Below are positions 13,111 to 27,960 of a stretch of DNA of 64,000 nt, one piece after another. Source of the DNA: Halictus rubicundus. Its lineage: Eukaryota; Arthropoda; Insecta; Hymenoptera; Halictidae. A program made the translations under genes and the position numbers. How positions within the stretch are numbered: position 1 is the first letter of the stretch; every line of letters starts with the position of its first letter. The DNA lies in contig NW_027488887.1 of assembly GCF_050948215.1 (NCBI RefSeq), positions 62,001 through 126,000 on the forward strand, given 5' to 3'. The notes under the pieces were generated by a model. The model did not search any database. It saw only the letters and a list, made by a program, of their open reading frames with translations, and was not told the origin of the DNA.

Positions 13111-16100
13111 TATTTGCTATTAACTCGGTAAATAATAGTAGTAGCGAGTTTGGTGTTATGATATATATTGTTAGAAAACGTCTATATTACAGTGATATCA
13201 CGTCGAAACTCGTCTAGGACCGATACGGAAAAAGTTTCCTCTTAGCGGTGGGACTTCGAAAAATTTCCAGAGTTTTGTCGACGGAGTAGTACATCCGTCC
13301 ATTATTTGCTAATAACTCGGTAAATAATAGTAGTATTGAGTTTGGTGTTATGATATATATTGTTAGAAACCGTCTATATTACAGTGATATCACGTCGAAA
13401 CTCGTCTAGGACCGATACGGAAAAAGTTTCCTCTTAGCGGTGGGACTTAGAAAAATGTTCGTCCAACGTCCGACGGAGTAGTACATTCGTCCATTATTTT
13501 CTAATAACTCAGTAAATAATAGTAGTAGCGAGTTTGGTGTTATGATATATATTGTTAGAAACCGTCTATATTACAGTGATCCCTCTTCGAAAATCGTCTA
13601 GGACCGATACGGTAAAAGTTTCCTCTTAGCGGTGGGGCTTAGAAAAATTTTCGTCCAACGTCCGACGGAGTAGTACATCCGTCCATTATTTGCTAATAAC
13701 TCGGTAAATAATAGTAGTAGCGAGTTTGGTGTTATGATATATATTGTTAGAAACCGTCTGTATTACAGTGATATCACGTCGAAAATCGTCTAGGACCGAT
13801 ACGGTAAAAGTTTCCTCTTAGCGGTGGGGCTTAGAAAAAATTTCGTCCAACGTCCGACGGAGTAGTACATCCGTCCATTATTTGCTAATAACTCGGTAAA
13901 TAATAGTAGTAGCGAGTTTGGTGTTATGATATATATTGTTAGAAACCGTCTGTATTACAGTGATATCGGGTCGAAAATAGTCTAGGACCGATACGGAAAA
14001 AGTTTCCTCTTAGCGGTGGGGCTTAGAAAAGTGTTCGTCCAACGTCCGACGGAGTAGTACATTCGTCCATTATTTTCTAATAACTCAGTAAATAATAGTA
14101 GTAGCGAGTTTGGTGTTATGATATATATTGTTAGAAACCGTCTATATTACAGTGATATCACGTCGAAAATCGTCTAGGACCGATACGGTAAAAGTTTCCT
14201 CTTAGCGGTGGGGCTTAGAAAAATGTTCGTCCAACGTCCGACGGAGTAGTACATCCGTCCATTATTAGCTAATAACTCGGTAAACAATAGTAGTAGCGAG
14301 TTTGGTGTTATGATATATATTGTTAGAAAACGTCTATATTACAGTGATATCACGTCGAAACTCGTCTAGGACCGATACGGAAAAAGTTTCCTCTTAGCGG
14401 TGGGGCTTAGAAAAGTGTTCGTCCAACGTCCGACGGAGTAGTACATTCGTCCATTATTTGCTAATAACTCAGTAAATAATAGTAGTAGCGAGTTTGGTGT
14501 TATGATATATATTGTTAGAAACCGTCTATATTACAGTGATATCACGTCGAAAATCGTCTAGGACCGATACGGAAAAAGTTTCCTCTTAGCGGTGGGGCTT
14601 AGAAAAATGTTCGTCCAACGTCCGACGGAGTAGTACATCCGTCCATTATTAGCTAATAACTCGGTAAACAATAGTAGTAGCGAGTTTGGTGTTATGATAT
14701 ATATTGTTAGAAACCGTCTATATTACAGTGATATCACGTCGAAAATCGTCTAGGACCGATACGGTAAAAGTTTCCTCTTAGCGGTGGGGCTTAGAAAAGT
14801 GTTCGTCCAACGTCCGACGGAGTAGTACATCCGTCCATTATTAGCTAATAACTCGGTAAACAATAGTAGTAGGGAGTTTGGTGTTATGATATATATTGTT
14901 AGAAACCGTCTATATTACAGTGATATCACGTCGAAACTCGTCTAGGACCGATACGGAAAAAGTTTCCTCTTAGCGGTGAGGCTTTGAAAAGTGTTCGTCC
15001 AACGTCCGACGGAGTAGTACATCCGTCCATTATTTGCTAATAACTCGGTAAATAATAGTAGTAGCGAGTTTGGTGTTATGATATATATTGTTAGAAACCG
15101 TCTATATTACAGTGATATCACGTCGAAAATCGTCTAGGACCGATACGGTAAAAGTTTCCTCTTAGCGGTGGGGCTTAGAAAAATGTTCGTCCAACGTCCG
15201 ACGGAGTAGTACATCCGGCCATTATTAGCTAATAACTCGGTAAACAATAGTAGTAGCGAGTTTGGTGTTATGATATATATTGTTAGAAACCGTCTATATT
15301 ACAGTGATATCACGTCGAAAATCGTCTAGGACCGATACGGAAAAAGTTTCCTCTTAGCGGTGGGGCTTAGAAAAGTGTTCGTCCAACGTCCGACGGAGTA
15401 GTACATTCGTCCTTTATTTGCTAATAACTCAGTAAATAATAGTAGTAGCGAGTTTGGTGTTATGATATATATTGTTAGAAACCGTCTATATTACAGTGAT
15501 ATCACGTCGAAAATCGTCTAGGACCGATACGGAAAAAGTTTCCCCTTAGCGGTGGGGCTTAGAAAAATGTTCGTCCAACGTCCGACGGAGTAGTACATCC
15601 GTCCATTATTAGCTAATAACTCGGTAAATAATAGTAGTAGCGAGTTTGGTGTTATGATATATATTGTTAGAAACCGTCTGTATTACAATGATATCGGGTC
15701 GAAAATGGTCTAGGACCGATACGGTAAAAGTTTCCTCTTAGCGGTGGGGCTTGGAAAAATGTTCGTCCAACGTCCCCCGGAGTAGTACATCCGTCCATTA
15801 TTAGCTAATAACTCGGTAAATAATAGTAGTAGCGAGTTTGGTGTTATGATATATATTGTTAGAAACCGTCTATATTACAGTGATATCACGTCGAAACTCG
15901 TCTAGGACCGATACGGAAAAAGTTTCCTCTTAGCGGTGGGGCTTAGAAAAGTGTTCGTCCAACGTCCGACGGAGTAGTACATTCGTCCATTATTTGCTAA
16001 TAACTCAGTAAATAATAGTAGTAGCGAGTTTGGTGTTATGATATATATTGTTCGGAACCGTCTGTATTACAATGATATCGGGTCGAAAATCGTCTAGGAC

Positions 16101-17088
16101 CGATACGGAAAAAGTTTCCTCTTAGCGGTGGGGCTTAGAAAAGTGTTCGTCCAACGTCCGACGGAGTAGTACATCCGTCCATTATTTGCTAATAACTCGG
16201 TAAATAATAGTAGTAGCGAGTTTGGTGTTATGATATATATTATTAGAAACCGTCTATATTACAGTGATATCACGTCGAAACTCGTCTAGGACCGATACGG
16301 AAAAAGTTTCCTCTTAGCGGTGGGGCTTAGAAAAGTGTTCGTCCAACGTCCGACGGAGTAGTACATTCGTCCATTATTTGCTAATAACTCAGTAAATAAT
16401 AGTAGTAGCGAGTTTGGTGTTATGATATATATTGTTAGAAACCGTCTATATTACAGTGATATCACGTCGAAACTCGTCTAGGACCGATACGGAAAAAGTT
16501 TCCTCTTAGCGGTGGGGCTTAGAAAAGTGTTCGTCCAACGTCCGACGGAGTAGTACATTCGTCCATTATTTGCTAATAACTCAGTAAATAATAGTAGTAG
16601 CGAGTTTGGTGTTATGATATATATTGTTAGAAACCGTCTATATTACAGTGATATCACGTCGAAACTCGTCTAGGACCGATACGGAAAAAGTTTCCTCTTA
16701 GCGGTGGGGCTTAGAAAAGTGTTCGTCCAACGTCCGACGGAGTAGTACATCCGTCCATTATTTGCTAATAACTCGGTAAATAATAGTAGTAGCGAGTTTG
16801 GTGTTATGATATATATTGTTAGAAACCGTCTGTATTACAGTGATATCGGGTCGAAAATGGTCTAGGACCGATACGGAAAAAGTTTCCTCTTAGCGGTGGG
16901 ACTTAGAAAAGTGTTCGTCCAACGTCCGACGGAGTAGTACATCCGTCCATTATTTGCTAATAACTCGGTAAATAATAGTAGTAGCGAGTTTAGTGTTATG
17001 ATATATATTGTTAGAAACCGTCTATATTACAGTGATATCACGTCGAAACTCGTCTAGGACCGATACGGAAAAAGTTTCCTCTTAGCGG

Positions 17089-20000
17089 TGGGGTTTAGAA
17101 AAGTGTTCGTCCAACGTCCGACGGAGTAGTACATTCGTCCATTATTTGCTAATAACTCAGTAAATAATAGTAGTAGCGAGTTTGGTGTTATGATATATAT
17201 TGTTAGAAACCGTCTATATTACAGTGATATCACGTCGAAAATCGTCTAGGACCGATACGGAAAAAGTTTCCTCTTAGCGGTGGGGCTTAGAAAAGTGTTC
17301 GTCCAACGTCCGATGGAGTAGTACACCCGTCCATTATTTGCTAATAACTCGGTAAATAATAGTAGTAGCGAGTTTGGTGTTATGATATATATTGTTAGAA
17401 ACCGTCTATATTACAGTGATATCACGTCGAAAATCGTCTAGGACCGATACGGAAAAAGTTTCCTCTTAGCGGTGGGGCTTAGAAAAGTGTTCGTCCAACG
17501 TCCGACGGAGTAGTACATTCGTCCATTATTTGCTAATAACTCAGTAAATAATAGTAGTAGCGAGTTTGGTGTTATGATATATATTGTTAGGAACCGTCTG
17601 TATTACAATGATATCGGGTCGAAAATGGTCTGGGACCGATACGGTAAAAGTTTCCTCTTAGCGGTTGGGCTTGGAAAAATGTTCGTCCAACGTCCCACGG
17701 AGTAGTACATCCGTCCATTATTAGCTAATAACTCGGTAAATAATAGTAGTAGCGAGTTTGGTGTTATGATATATATTGTTAGAAACCGTCTATATTACAG
17801 TGATATCACGTCGAAACTCGTCTAGGACCGATACGGAAAAAGTTTCCTCTTAGCGGTGGGGCTTAGAAAAGTGTTCGTCCAACGTCCGACGGAGTAGTAC
17901 ATTCGTCCATTATTTGCTAATAACTCAGTAAATAATAGTAGTAGCGAGTTTGGTGTTATGATATATATTGTTAGGAACCGTCTGTATTACAATGATATCG
18001 GGTCGAAAATCGTCTAGGACCGATACGGAAAAAGTTTCCTCTTAGCGGTGGGGTTTAGAAAAGTGTTCGTCCAACGTCCGACGGAGTAGTACACCCGTCC
18101 ATTATTTGCTAATAACTCGGTAAATAATAGTAGTAGCGAGTTTGGTGTTATGATATATATTGTTAGAAACCGTCTATATTACAGTGATATCACGTCGAAA
18201 ATCGTCTAGGACCGATACGGAAAAAGTTTCCTCTTAGCGGTGGGGCTTAGAAAAATTTCCAGAGTTTTGTCGACGGAGTAGTACACCCGTCCATTATTTG
18301 CTAATAACTCGGTAAATAATAGTAGTAGCGAGTTTGGTGTTGTGATATATATTGTTAGAAACCGTCTATATTACAGTGATATTACGTCGACAATTGCCTA
18401 GGACCGATACGGAAAAAGTTTCCTCTTAGCGGAGGGACTTAGAAAAATTTTCGTCCAACGTCCGACGGAGTAGTACATCCGGCCATTATTTGCTTATAAC
18501 TCGGTAAATAATAGTAGTAGCGAGTTTGGTGTTATGATATATATTGTTAGAAACCGTCTATATTACAGTGATATCACGTCGAAAATCGTCTAGGACCGAT
18601 ACGGAAAAAGTTTCCTCTTAGCGGTGGGGCTTAGAAAAATGTTCGTCCAACGTCCGACGGAGTAGTACATCCGTCCATTATTAGCTAATAACTCGGTAAA
18701 TAATAGTAGTAGCGAGTTTGGTGTTATGATATATATTGTTAGAAACCGTCTATATTACAGTGATATCACGTCGAAAATCGTCTAGGACCGATACGGAAAA
18801 AGTTTCCTCTTAGCGGTGGGACTTAGAATAGTGTTCGTCCAACGTCCGACGGAGTAGTACATTCGTCCATTATTTGCTAATAACTCGGTAAATAATAGTA
18901 GTAGCGAGTGTGGTGTTATGATATATATTGTTAGAAACCGTCTATATTACAGTGATATCACGTCGAAAATCGTCTAGGACCGATACGGTAAAAGTTTCCT
19001 CTTAGCGGTGGGGCCTAGAAAAATGTTCGTCCAACGTCCGACGGAGTAGTACATCCGTCCATTATTAGCTAATAACTCGGTAAATAATAGTAGTAGCGAG
19101 TTTGGTGTTATGATATATATTGTTAGAAACCGTCTATATTACAGTGATATCACGTCGAAACTCGTCTAGGACCGATACGGAAAAAGTTTCCTCTTAGCGG
19201 TGGGGCTTAGAAAAGTGTTCATCCAACGTCCGACGGAGTAGTACATTCGTCCATTATTTGCTAATAACTCAGTAAATAATAGTAGTAGCGAGTTTGGTGT
19301 TATGATATATATTGTTAGAAACCGTCTATATTACAGTGATATCACGTCGAAAATCGTCTAGGACCGATACGGAAAAAGTTTCCTCTTAGCGGTGGGGCTT
19401 AGAAAAGTGTTCGTCCAACGTCCGATGGAGTAGTACACCCGTCCATTATTTGCTAATAACTCGGTAAATAATAGTAGTAGCGAGTTTGGTGTTATGATAT
19501 ATATTGTTAGAAACCGTCTATATTACAGTGATATCACGTCGAAAATCGTCTAGGACCGATACGGAAAAAGTTTCCTCTTAGCGGTGGGGCTTAGAAAAGT
19601 GTTCGTCCAACGTCCGACGGAGTAGTACATTCGTCCATTATTTGCTAATAACTCAGTAAATAATAGTAGTAGCGAGTTTGGTGTTATGATATATATTGTT
19701 AGGAACCGTCTGTATTACAATGATATCGGGTCGAAAATGGTCTGGGACCGATACGGTAAAAGTTTCCTCTTAGCGGTTGGGCTTGGAAAAATGTTCGTCC
19801 AACGTCCCACGGAGTAGTACATCCGTCCATTATTAGCTAATAACTCGGTAAATAATAGTAGTAGCGAGTTTGGTGTTATGATATATATTGTTAGAAACCG
19901 TCTATATTACAGTGATATCACGTCGAAACTCGTCTAGGACCGATACGGAAAAAGTTTCCTCTTAGCGGTGGGGCTTAGAAAAGTGTTCGTCCAACGTCCG

Positions 20001-22675
20001 ACGGAGTAGTACATTCGTCCATTATTTGCTAATAACTCAGTAAATAATAGTAGTAGCGAGTTTGGTGTTATGATATATATTGTTAGGAACCGTCTGTATT
20101 ACAATGATATCGGGTCGAAAATCGTCTAGGACCGATACGGAAAAAGTTTCCTCTTAGCGGTGGGGTTTAGAAAAGTGTTCGTCCAACGTCCGACGGAGTA
20201 GTACACCCGTCCATTATTTGCTAATAACTCGGTAAATAATAGTAGTAGCGAGTTTGGTGTTATGATATATATTGTTAGAAACCGTCTATATTACAGTGAT
20301 ATCACGTCGAAAATCGTCTAGGACCGATACGGAAAAAGTTTCCTCTTAGCGGTGGGGCTTAGAAAAATTTCCAGAGTTTTGTCGACGGAGTAGTACACCC
20401 GTCCATTATTTGCTAATAACTCGGTAAATAATAGTAGTAGCGAGTTTGGTGTTGTGATATATATTGTTAGAAACCGTCTATATTACAGTGATATTACGTC
20501 GACAATTGCCTAGGACCGATACGGAAAAAGTTTCCTCTTAGCGGAGGGACTTAGAAAAATTTTCGTCCAACGTCCGACGGAGTAGTACATCCGGCCATTA
20601 TTTGCTTATAACTCGGTAAATAATAGTAGTAGCGAGTTTGGTGTTATGATATATATTGTTAGAAACCGTCTATATTACAGTGATATCACGTCGAAAATCG
20701 TCTAGGACCGATACGGAAAAAGTTTCCTCTTAGCGGTGGGGCTTAGAAAAATGTTCGTCCAACGTCCGACGGAGTAGTACATCCGTCCATTATTAGCTAA
20801 TAACTCGGTAAATAATAGTAGTAGCGAGTTTGGTGTTATGATATATATTGTTAGAAACCGTCTATATTACAGTGATATCACGTCGAAAATCGTCTAGGAC
20901 CGATACGGAAAAAGTTTCCTCTTAGCGGTGGGACTTAGAATAGTGTTCGTCCAACGTCCGACGGAGTAGTACATTCGTCCATTATTTGCTAATAACTCGG
21001 TAAATAATAGTAGTAGCGAGTGTGGTGTTATGATATATATTGTTAGAAACCGTCTATATTACAGTGATATCACGTCGAAAATCGTCTAGGACCGATACGG
21101 TAAAAGTTTCCTCTTAGCGGTGGGGCCTAGAAAAATGTTCGTCCAACGTCCGACGGAGTAGTACATCCGTCCATTATTAGCTAATAACTCGGTAAATAAT
21201 AGTAGTAGCGAGTTTGGTGTTATGATATATATTGTTAGAAACCGTCTATATTACAGTGATATCACGTCGAAACTCGTCTAGGACCGATACGGAAAAAGTT
21301 TCCTCTTAGCGGTGGGGCTTAGAAAAGTGTTCGTCCAACGTCCGACGGAGTAGTACATTCGTCCATTATTTGCTAATAACTCAGTAAATAATAGTAGTAG
21401 CGAGTTTGGTGTTATGATATATATTGTTAGAAACCGTCTATATTACAGTGATATCACGTCGAAAATCGTCTAGGACCGATACGGAAAAAGTTTCCTCTTA
21501 GCGGTGGGGCTTAGAAAAGTGTTCGTCCAACGTCCGATGGAGTAGTACACCCGTCCATTATTTGCTAATAACTCGGTAAATAATAGTAGTAGCGAGTTTG
21601 GTGTTATGATATATATTGTTAGAAACCGTCTATATTACAGTGATATCACGTCGAAAATCGTCTAGGACCGATACGGAAAAAGTTTCCTCTTAGCGGTGGG
21701 GCTTAGAAAAGTGTTCGTCCAACGTCCGACGGAGTAGTACATTCGTCCATTATTTGCTAATAACTCAGTAAATAATAGTAGTAGCGAGTTTGGTGTTATG
21801 ATATATATTGTTAGGAACCGTCTGTAGTACAATGATATCGGGTCGAAAATGGTCTGGGACCGATACGGTAAAAGTTTCCTCTTAGCGGTTGGGCTTGGAA
21901 AAATGTTCGTCCAACGTCCCACGGAGTAGTACATCCGTCCATTATTAGCTAATAACTCGGTAAATAATAGTAGTAGCGAGTTTGGTGTTATGATATATAT
22001 TGTTAGAAACCGTCTATATTACAGTGATATCACGTCGAAACTCGTCTAGGACCGATACGGAAAAAGTTTCCTCTTAGCGGTGGGGCTTAGAAAAGTGTTC
22101 GTCCAACGTCCGACGGAGTAGTACATTCGTCCATTATTTGCTAATAACTCAGTAAATAATAGTAGTAGCGAGTTTGGTGTTATGATATATATTGTTAGGA
22201 ACCGTCTGTATTACAATGATATCGGGTCGAAAATCGTCTAGGACCGATACGGAAAAAGTTTCCTCTTAGCGGTGGGGTTTAGAAAAGTGTTCGTCCAACG
22301 TCCGACGGAGTAGTACACCCGTCCATTATTTGCTAATAACTCGGTAAATAATAGTAGTAGCGAGTTTGGTGTTATGATATATATTGTTAGAAACCGTCTA
22401 TATTACAGTGATATCACGTCGAAAATCGTCTAGGACCGATACGGAAAAAGTTTCCTCTTAGCGGTGGGGCTTAGAAAAATTTCCAGAGTTTTGTCGACGG
22501 AGTAGTACACCCGTCCATTATTTGCTAATAACTCGGTAAATAATAGTAGTAGCGAGTTTGGTGTTGTGATATATATTGTTAGAAACCGTCTATATTACAG
22601 TGATATTACGTCGACAATTGCCTAGGACCGATACGGAAAAAGTTTCCTCTTAGCGGAGGGACTTAGAAAAATTTA
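17089..22675. repeat. Higher-order repeat, 11 monomers (2112 bp), about 2.6 copies
   Basis: Private variants recur every 2112 bp: CCGATGGAG at 17311, 19423 and 21535; GCGGTTGGGCTTGG once per copy; GTCGACAATTGCC at about 18388, 20500 and 22613. Copies differ by very few bases (for example GTTCATCC near 19218 and TGTAGTAC near 21825 are private to one copy). The right edge is where AATTTTCGTCC becomes AATTTACGTCC at about 22675. Confidence 0.82.
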
Positions 22676-25600
22676 CGTCCAACGTCCGACGGAGTAGTAC
22701 ATCCGTCCATTATTTGCTAATAACTCGGTAAATAATAGTAGTAGCGAGTTTGGTGTTATGATATATATTGTTAGAAACCGTCTATATTACAGTGATATCA
22801 CGTCGACAATCGCCTAGGACCGATACGGAAAAAGTTTCCTCTTAGCGGAGGGGCTTAGAAAAATTTCCAGAGTTTTGTCGACGGAGTAGTACACCCGTCC
22901 ATTATTTGCTAATAACTCGGTAAATAATAGTAGTAGCGAGTTTGGTGTTGTGATATATATTGTTAGAAACCGTCTATATTACAGTGATATTACGTCGACA
23001 ATTGCCTAGGACCGATACGGAAAAAGTTTCCTCTTAGCGGAGGGACTTAGAAAAATTTTCGTCCAACGTCCGACGGAGTAGTACATCCGGCCATTATTTG
23101 CTTATAACTCGGTAAATAATAGTAGTAGCGAGTTTGGTGTTATGATATATATTGTTAGAAACCGTCTATATTACAGTGATATCGGGTCGAAAATCGTCTA
23201 GGACCGATACGGAAAAAGTTTCCTCTTAGCGGTGGGGTTTAGAAAAGTATTCGTCCAACGTCCGACGGAGTAGTACACCCGTCCATTATTTGCTAATAAC
23301 TCGGTAAATAATAGTAGTAGCGAGTTTGGTGTTATGATATATATTGTTAGAAACCGTCTATATTACAGTGATATCACGTCGACAATCGCCTAGGACCGAT
23401 ACGGAAAAAGTTTCCTCTTAGCGGAGGGACTTAGAAAAATTTACGTCCAACGTCCGACGGAGTAGTACATCCGTCCATTATTTGCTAATAACTCGGTAAA
23501 TAATAGTAGTAGCGAGTTTGGTGTTATGATATATATTGTTAGAAACCGTCTATATTACAGTGATATCACGTCGACAATCGTCTAGGACCGATACGGAAAA
23601 AGTTTCCTCGTAGCGGAGGGACTTAGAAAAATTTCCAGAGTTTTGTCGACGGAGTAGTACATCCGTCCATTATTTGGTAATAACTCGGTAAATAATAGTA
23701 GTAGCGAGTTTGGTGTTGTGATATATATTGTTAGAAACCGTCTATATTACAGTGATATTACGTCGACAATTGCCTAGGACCGATACGGAAAAAGTTTCCT
23801 CTTAGCGGAGGGACTTAGAAAAATTTACGTCCAACGTCCGACGGAGTAGTACATCCGTCCATTATTTGCTAATAACTCGGTAAATAATAGTAGTAGCGAG
23901 TTTGGTGTTATGATATATATTGTTAGAAACCGTCTATATTACAGTGATATCACGTCGAAAATCGTCTAGGACCGATACGGAAAAAGTTTCCTCTTAGCGG
24001 TGGGGCTTAGAAAAATTTCCAGAGTTTTGTCGACGGAGTAGTACACCCGTCCATTATTTGCTAATAACTCGGTAAATAATAGTAGTAGCGAGTTTGGTGT
24101 TATGATATATATTGTTAGAAACCGTCTATATTACAGTGATATCGCGTCGAAAATCGTCTAGGACCGATACGGAAAAAGTTTCCTCTTAGCGGTGGGACTT
24201 AGAAAAATTTCCAGAGTTTTGTCGACGGAGTAGTACACCCGTCCATTATTTGCTAATAACTCGGTAAATAATAGTAGTAGCGAGTTTGGTGTTATGATAT
24301 ATATTGTCAGAAACCGTCTATATTACAGTGATATCACGTCGACAATCGTCTAGGACCGATACGTGAAAAGTTTCCTCTTAGCGGTGGGGCTTAGAAAAAT
24401 TTACGTCCAACGTCCGACGGAGTAGTACATCCGTCCATTATTAGCTAATAACTCGGTAAATAATAGTAGTAGCGAGTTTGGTGTTATGATATATATTGTT
24501 AGAAACCGTCTATATTACAGTGATATCACGTCGACAATCGCCTAGGACCGATACGGAAAAAGTTTCCTCTTAGCGGAGGGACTTAGAAATATTTTCGTCC
24601 AACGTCCGACGGAGTAGTACATCCGTCCATTATTTGCTTATAACTCGGTAAATAATAGTAGTAGCGAGTTTGGTGTTATGATATATATTGTTAGAAACCG
24701 TCTATATTACAGTGATATTACGTCGACAATTGCCTAGGACCGATACGGAAAAAGTTTCCTCTTAGCGGTGGGGCTTAGAAAAGTGTTTTTCCAACGTCCG
24801 ACGGAGTAGTACATCCGTCCATTATTTGCTAATAACTCGGTAAATAATAGTAGTAGCGAGTTTGGTGTTATGATATATATTGTTAGAAACCGTCTATATT
24901 ACAGTGATATCACGTCGACAATCGTCTAGGACCGATACGTGAAAAGTTTCCTCTTAGCGGTGGGGCTTAGAAAAATTTCCAGAGTTTTGTCGACGGAGTA
25001 GTACACCCGTCCATTATTTGCTAATAACTCGGTAAATAATAGTAGTAGCGAGTTTGGTGTTATGATATATATTGTTAGAAACCGTCTATATTACAGTGAT
25101 ATCGCGTCGAAAATCGTCTAGGACCGATACGGAAAAAGTTTCCTCTTAGCGGTGGGACTTAGAAAAATTTCCAGAGTTTTGCCGACGGAGTAGTACACCC
25201 GTCCATTATTTGCTAATAACTCGGTAAATAATAGTAGTAGCGAGTTTGGTGTTATGATATATATTGTCAGAAACCGTCTATATTACAGTGATATCACGTC
25301 GACAATCGTCTAGGACCGATACGGAAAAATTTTCCTCTTAGCGGTGGGACTTAGAAAAATTTCCAGAGTTTTGTCGACGGAGTAGTACACCCGTCCATTA
25401 TTTGCTAATAACTCGGTAAATAATAGTAGTAGCGAGTTTGGTGTTATGATATATATTGTTAGAAACCGTCTATATTACAGTGATATCACGTCGACAATCG
25501 CCTAGGACCGATACGGAAAAAGTTTCCTCTTAGCGGAGGGACTTAGAAAAATTTACGTCCAACGTCCGACGGAGTAGTACATCCGTCCATTATTTGCTTA

Positions 25601-25999
25601 TAACTCGGTAAATAATAGTAGTAGCGAGTTTGGTGTTATGATATATATTGTTAGAAACCGTCTATATTACAGTGATATTACGTCGACAATTGCCTAGGAC
25701 CGATACGGAAAAAGTTTCCTCTTAGCGGTGGGGCTTAGAAAAGTGTTCGTCCAACGTCCGACGGAGTAGTACATCCGTCCATTATTTGCTAATAACTCGG
25801 TAAATAATAGTAGTAGCGAGTTTGGTGTTATGATATATATTGTTAGAAACCGTCTATATTACAGTGATATCACGTCGAAAATCGTCTAGGACCGATACGT
25901 GAAAAGTTTCCTCTTAGCGGTGGGGCTTAGAAAAATTTACGTCCAACGTCCGACGGAGTAGTACATCCGTCCATTATTTGCTAATAACTCGGTAAATAA

Positions 26000-27960
26000 T
26001 GGTAGTAGCGAGTTTGGTGTTATGATATATATTGTTAGAAACCGTCTATATTACAGTGATATTACGTCGACAATTGCCTAGGACCGATACGGAAAAAGTT
26101 TCCTCTTAGCGGAGGGACTTAGAAAAATTTACGTCCAACGTCCGACGGAGTAGAACATCCGTCCATTATTGGCTAATAACTCGGTAAATAATAGTAGTAG
26201 CGAGTTTGGTGTTATGATATATATTGTTAGAAACCGTCTATATTACAGTGATATCACGTCGACAATCGTCTAGGACCGATACGGAAAAAGTTTCCTCGTA
26301 GCGGAGGGACTTAGAAAAATTTCCAGAGTTTTGTCGACGGAGTAGTACATCCGTCCATTATTTGGTAATAACTCGGTAAATAATAGTAGTAGCGAGTTTG
26401 GTGTTGTGATATATATTGTTAGAAACCGTCTATATTACAGTGATATTACGTCGACAATTGCCTAGGACCGATACGGAAAAAGTTTCCTCTTAGCGGTGGG
26501 GCTTAGAAAAGTGTTCGTCCAACGTCCGACGGAGTAGTACACCCGTCCATTATTTGCTAATAACTCGGTAAATAATAGTAGTAGCGAGTTTGGTGTTATG
26601 ATATATATTGTTAGAAACCGTCTATATTACAGTGATATCACGTCGAAAATCGTCTAGGACCGATACGTGAAAAGTTTCCTCTTAGCGGTGGGGCTTAGAA
26701 AAATTTACGTCCAACGTCCGACGGAGTAGTACATCCGTCCATTATTGGCTAATAACTCGGTAAATAATAGTAGTAGCGAGTTTGGTGTTATGATATATAT
26801 TGTTAGAAACCGTCTATATTACAGTGATATCACGTCGACAATCGTCTAGGACCGATACGGAAAAAGTTTCCTCGTAGCGGAGGGACTTAGAAAAATTTCC
26901 AGAGTTTTGTCGACGGAGTAGTACATCTGTCCATTATTTGGTAATAACTCGGTAAATAATGGTAGTAGCGAGTTTGGTGTTATGATATATATTGTTAGAA
27001 ACCGTCTATATTACAGTGATATTACGTCGACAATTGCCTAGGACCGATACGGAAAAAGTTTCCTCTTAGCGGAGGGACTTAGAAAAATTTACGTCCAACG
27101 TCCGACGGAGTAGAACATCCGTCCATTATTGGCTAATAACTCGGTAAATAATAGTAGTAGCGAGTTTGGTGTTATGATATATATTGTTAGAAACCGTCTA
27201 TATTACAGTGATATCACGTCGACAATCGTCTAGGACCGATACGGAAAAAGTTTCCTCGTAGCGGAGGGACTTAGAAAAATTTCCAGAGTTTTGTCGACGG
27301 AGTAGTACATCCGTCCATTATTTGGTAATAACTCGGTAAATAATAGTAGTAGCGAGTTTGGTGTTGTGATATATATTGTTAGAAACCGTCTATATTACAG
27401 TGATATTACGTCGACAATTGCCTAGGACCGATACGGAAAAAGTTTCCTCTTAGCGGTGGGGCTTAGAAAAGTGTTCGTCCAACGTCCGACGGAGTAGTAC
27501 ACCCGTCCATTATTTGCTAATAACTCGGTAAATAATAGTAGTAGCGAGTTTGGTGTTATGATATATATTGTTAGAAACCGTCTATATTACAGTGATATCA
27601 CGTCGAAAATCGTCTAGGACCGATACGTGAAAAGTTTCCTCTTAGCGGTGGGGCTTAGAAAAATTTACGTCCAACGTCCGACGGAGTAGTACATCCGTCC
27701 ATTATTGGCTAATAACTCGGTAAATAATAGTAGTAGCGAGTTTGGTGTTATGATATATATTGTTAGAAACCGTCTATATTACAGTGATATCACGTCGACA
27801 ATCGTCTAGGACCGATACGGAAAAAGTTTCCTCGTAGCGGAGGGACTTAGAAAAATTTCCAGAGTTTTGTCGACGGAGTAGTACATCTGTCCATTATTTG
27901 GTAATAACTCGGTAAATAATAGTAGTAGCGAGTTTGGTGTTGTGATATATATTGTTAGAA
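26000..27960. repeat. Higher-order repeat, 5 monomers (960 bp), two copies
   Basis: Lines of sequence 960 bp apart are identical over about 26041-26930 and 27001-27890, including the rare AGTAGAACATCC monomer (about 26150 and 27110), the TTTGGTAATAAC variant and ACATCTGTCC near 26925 and 27885. The match decays after about 27925, where AATGGTAG becomes AATAGTAG. Confidence 0.8.

Noticed and set aside
21662..21934. 90-codon ORF on the minus strand within the satellite
   Set aside because: It appears only because one point change removes a stop in one monomer; its sequence is two satellite monomers read through, and sister copies of the same higher-order repeat are closed.
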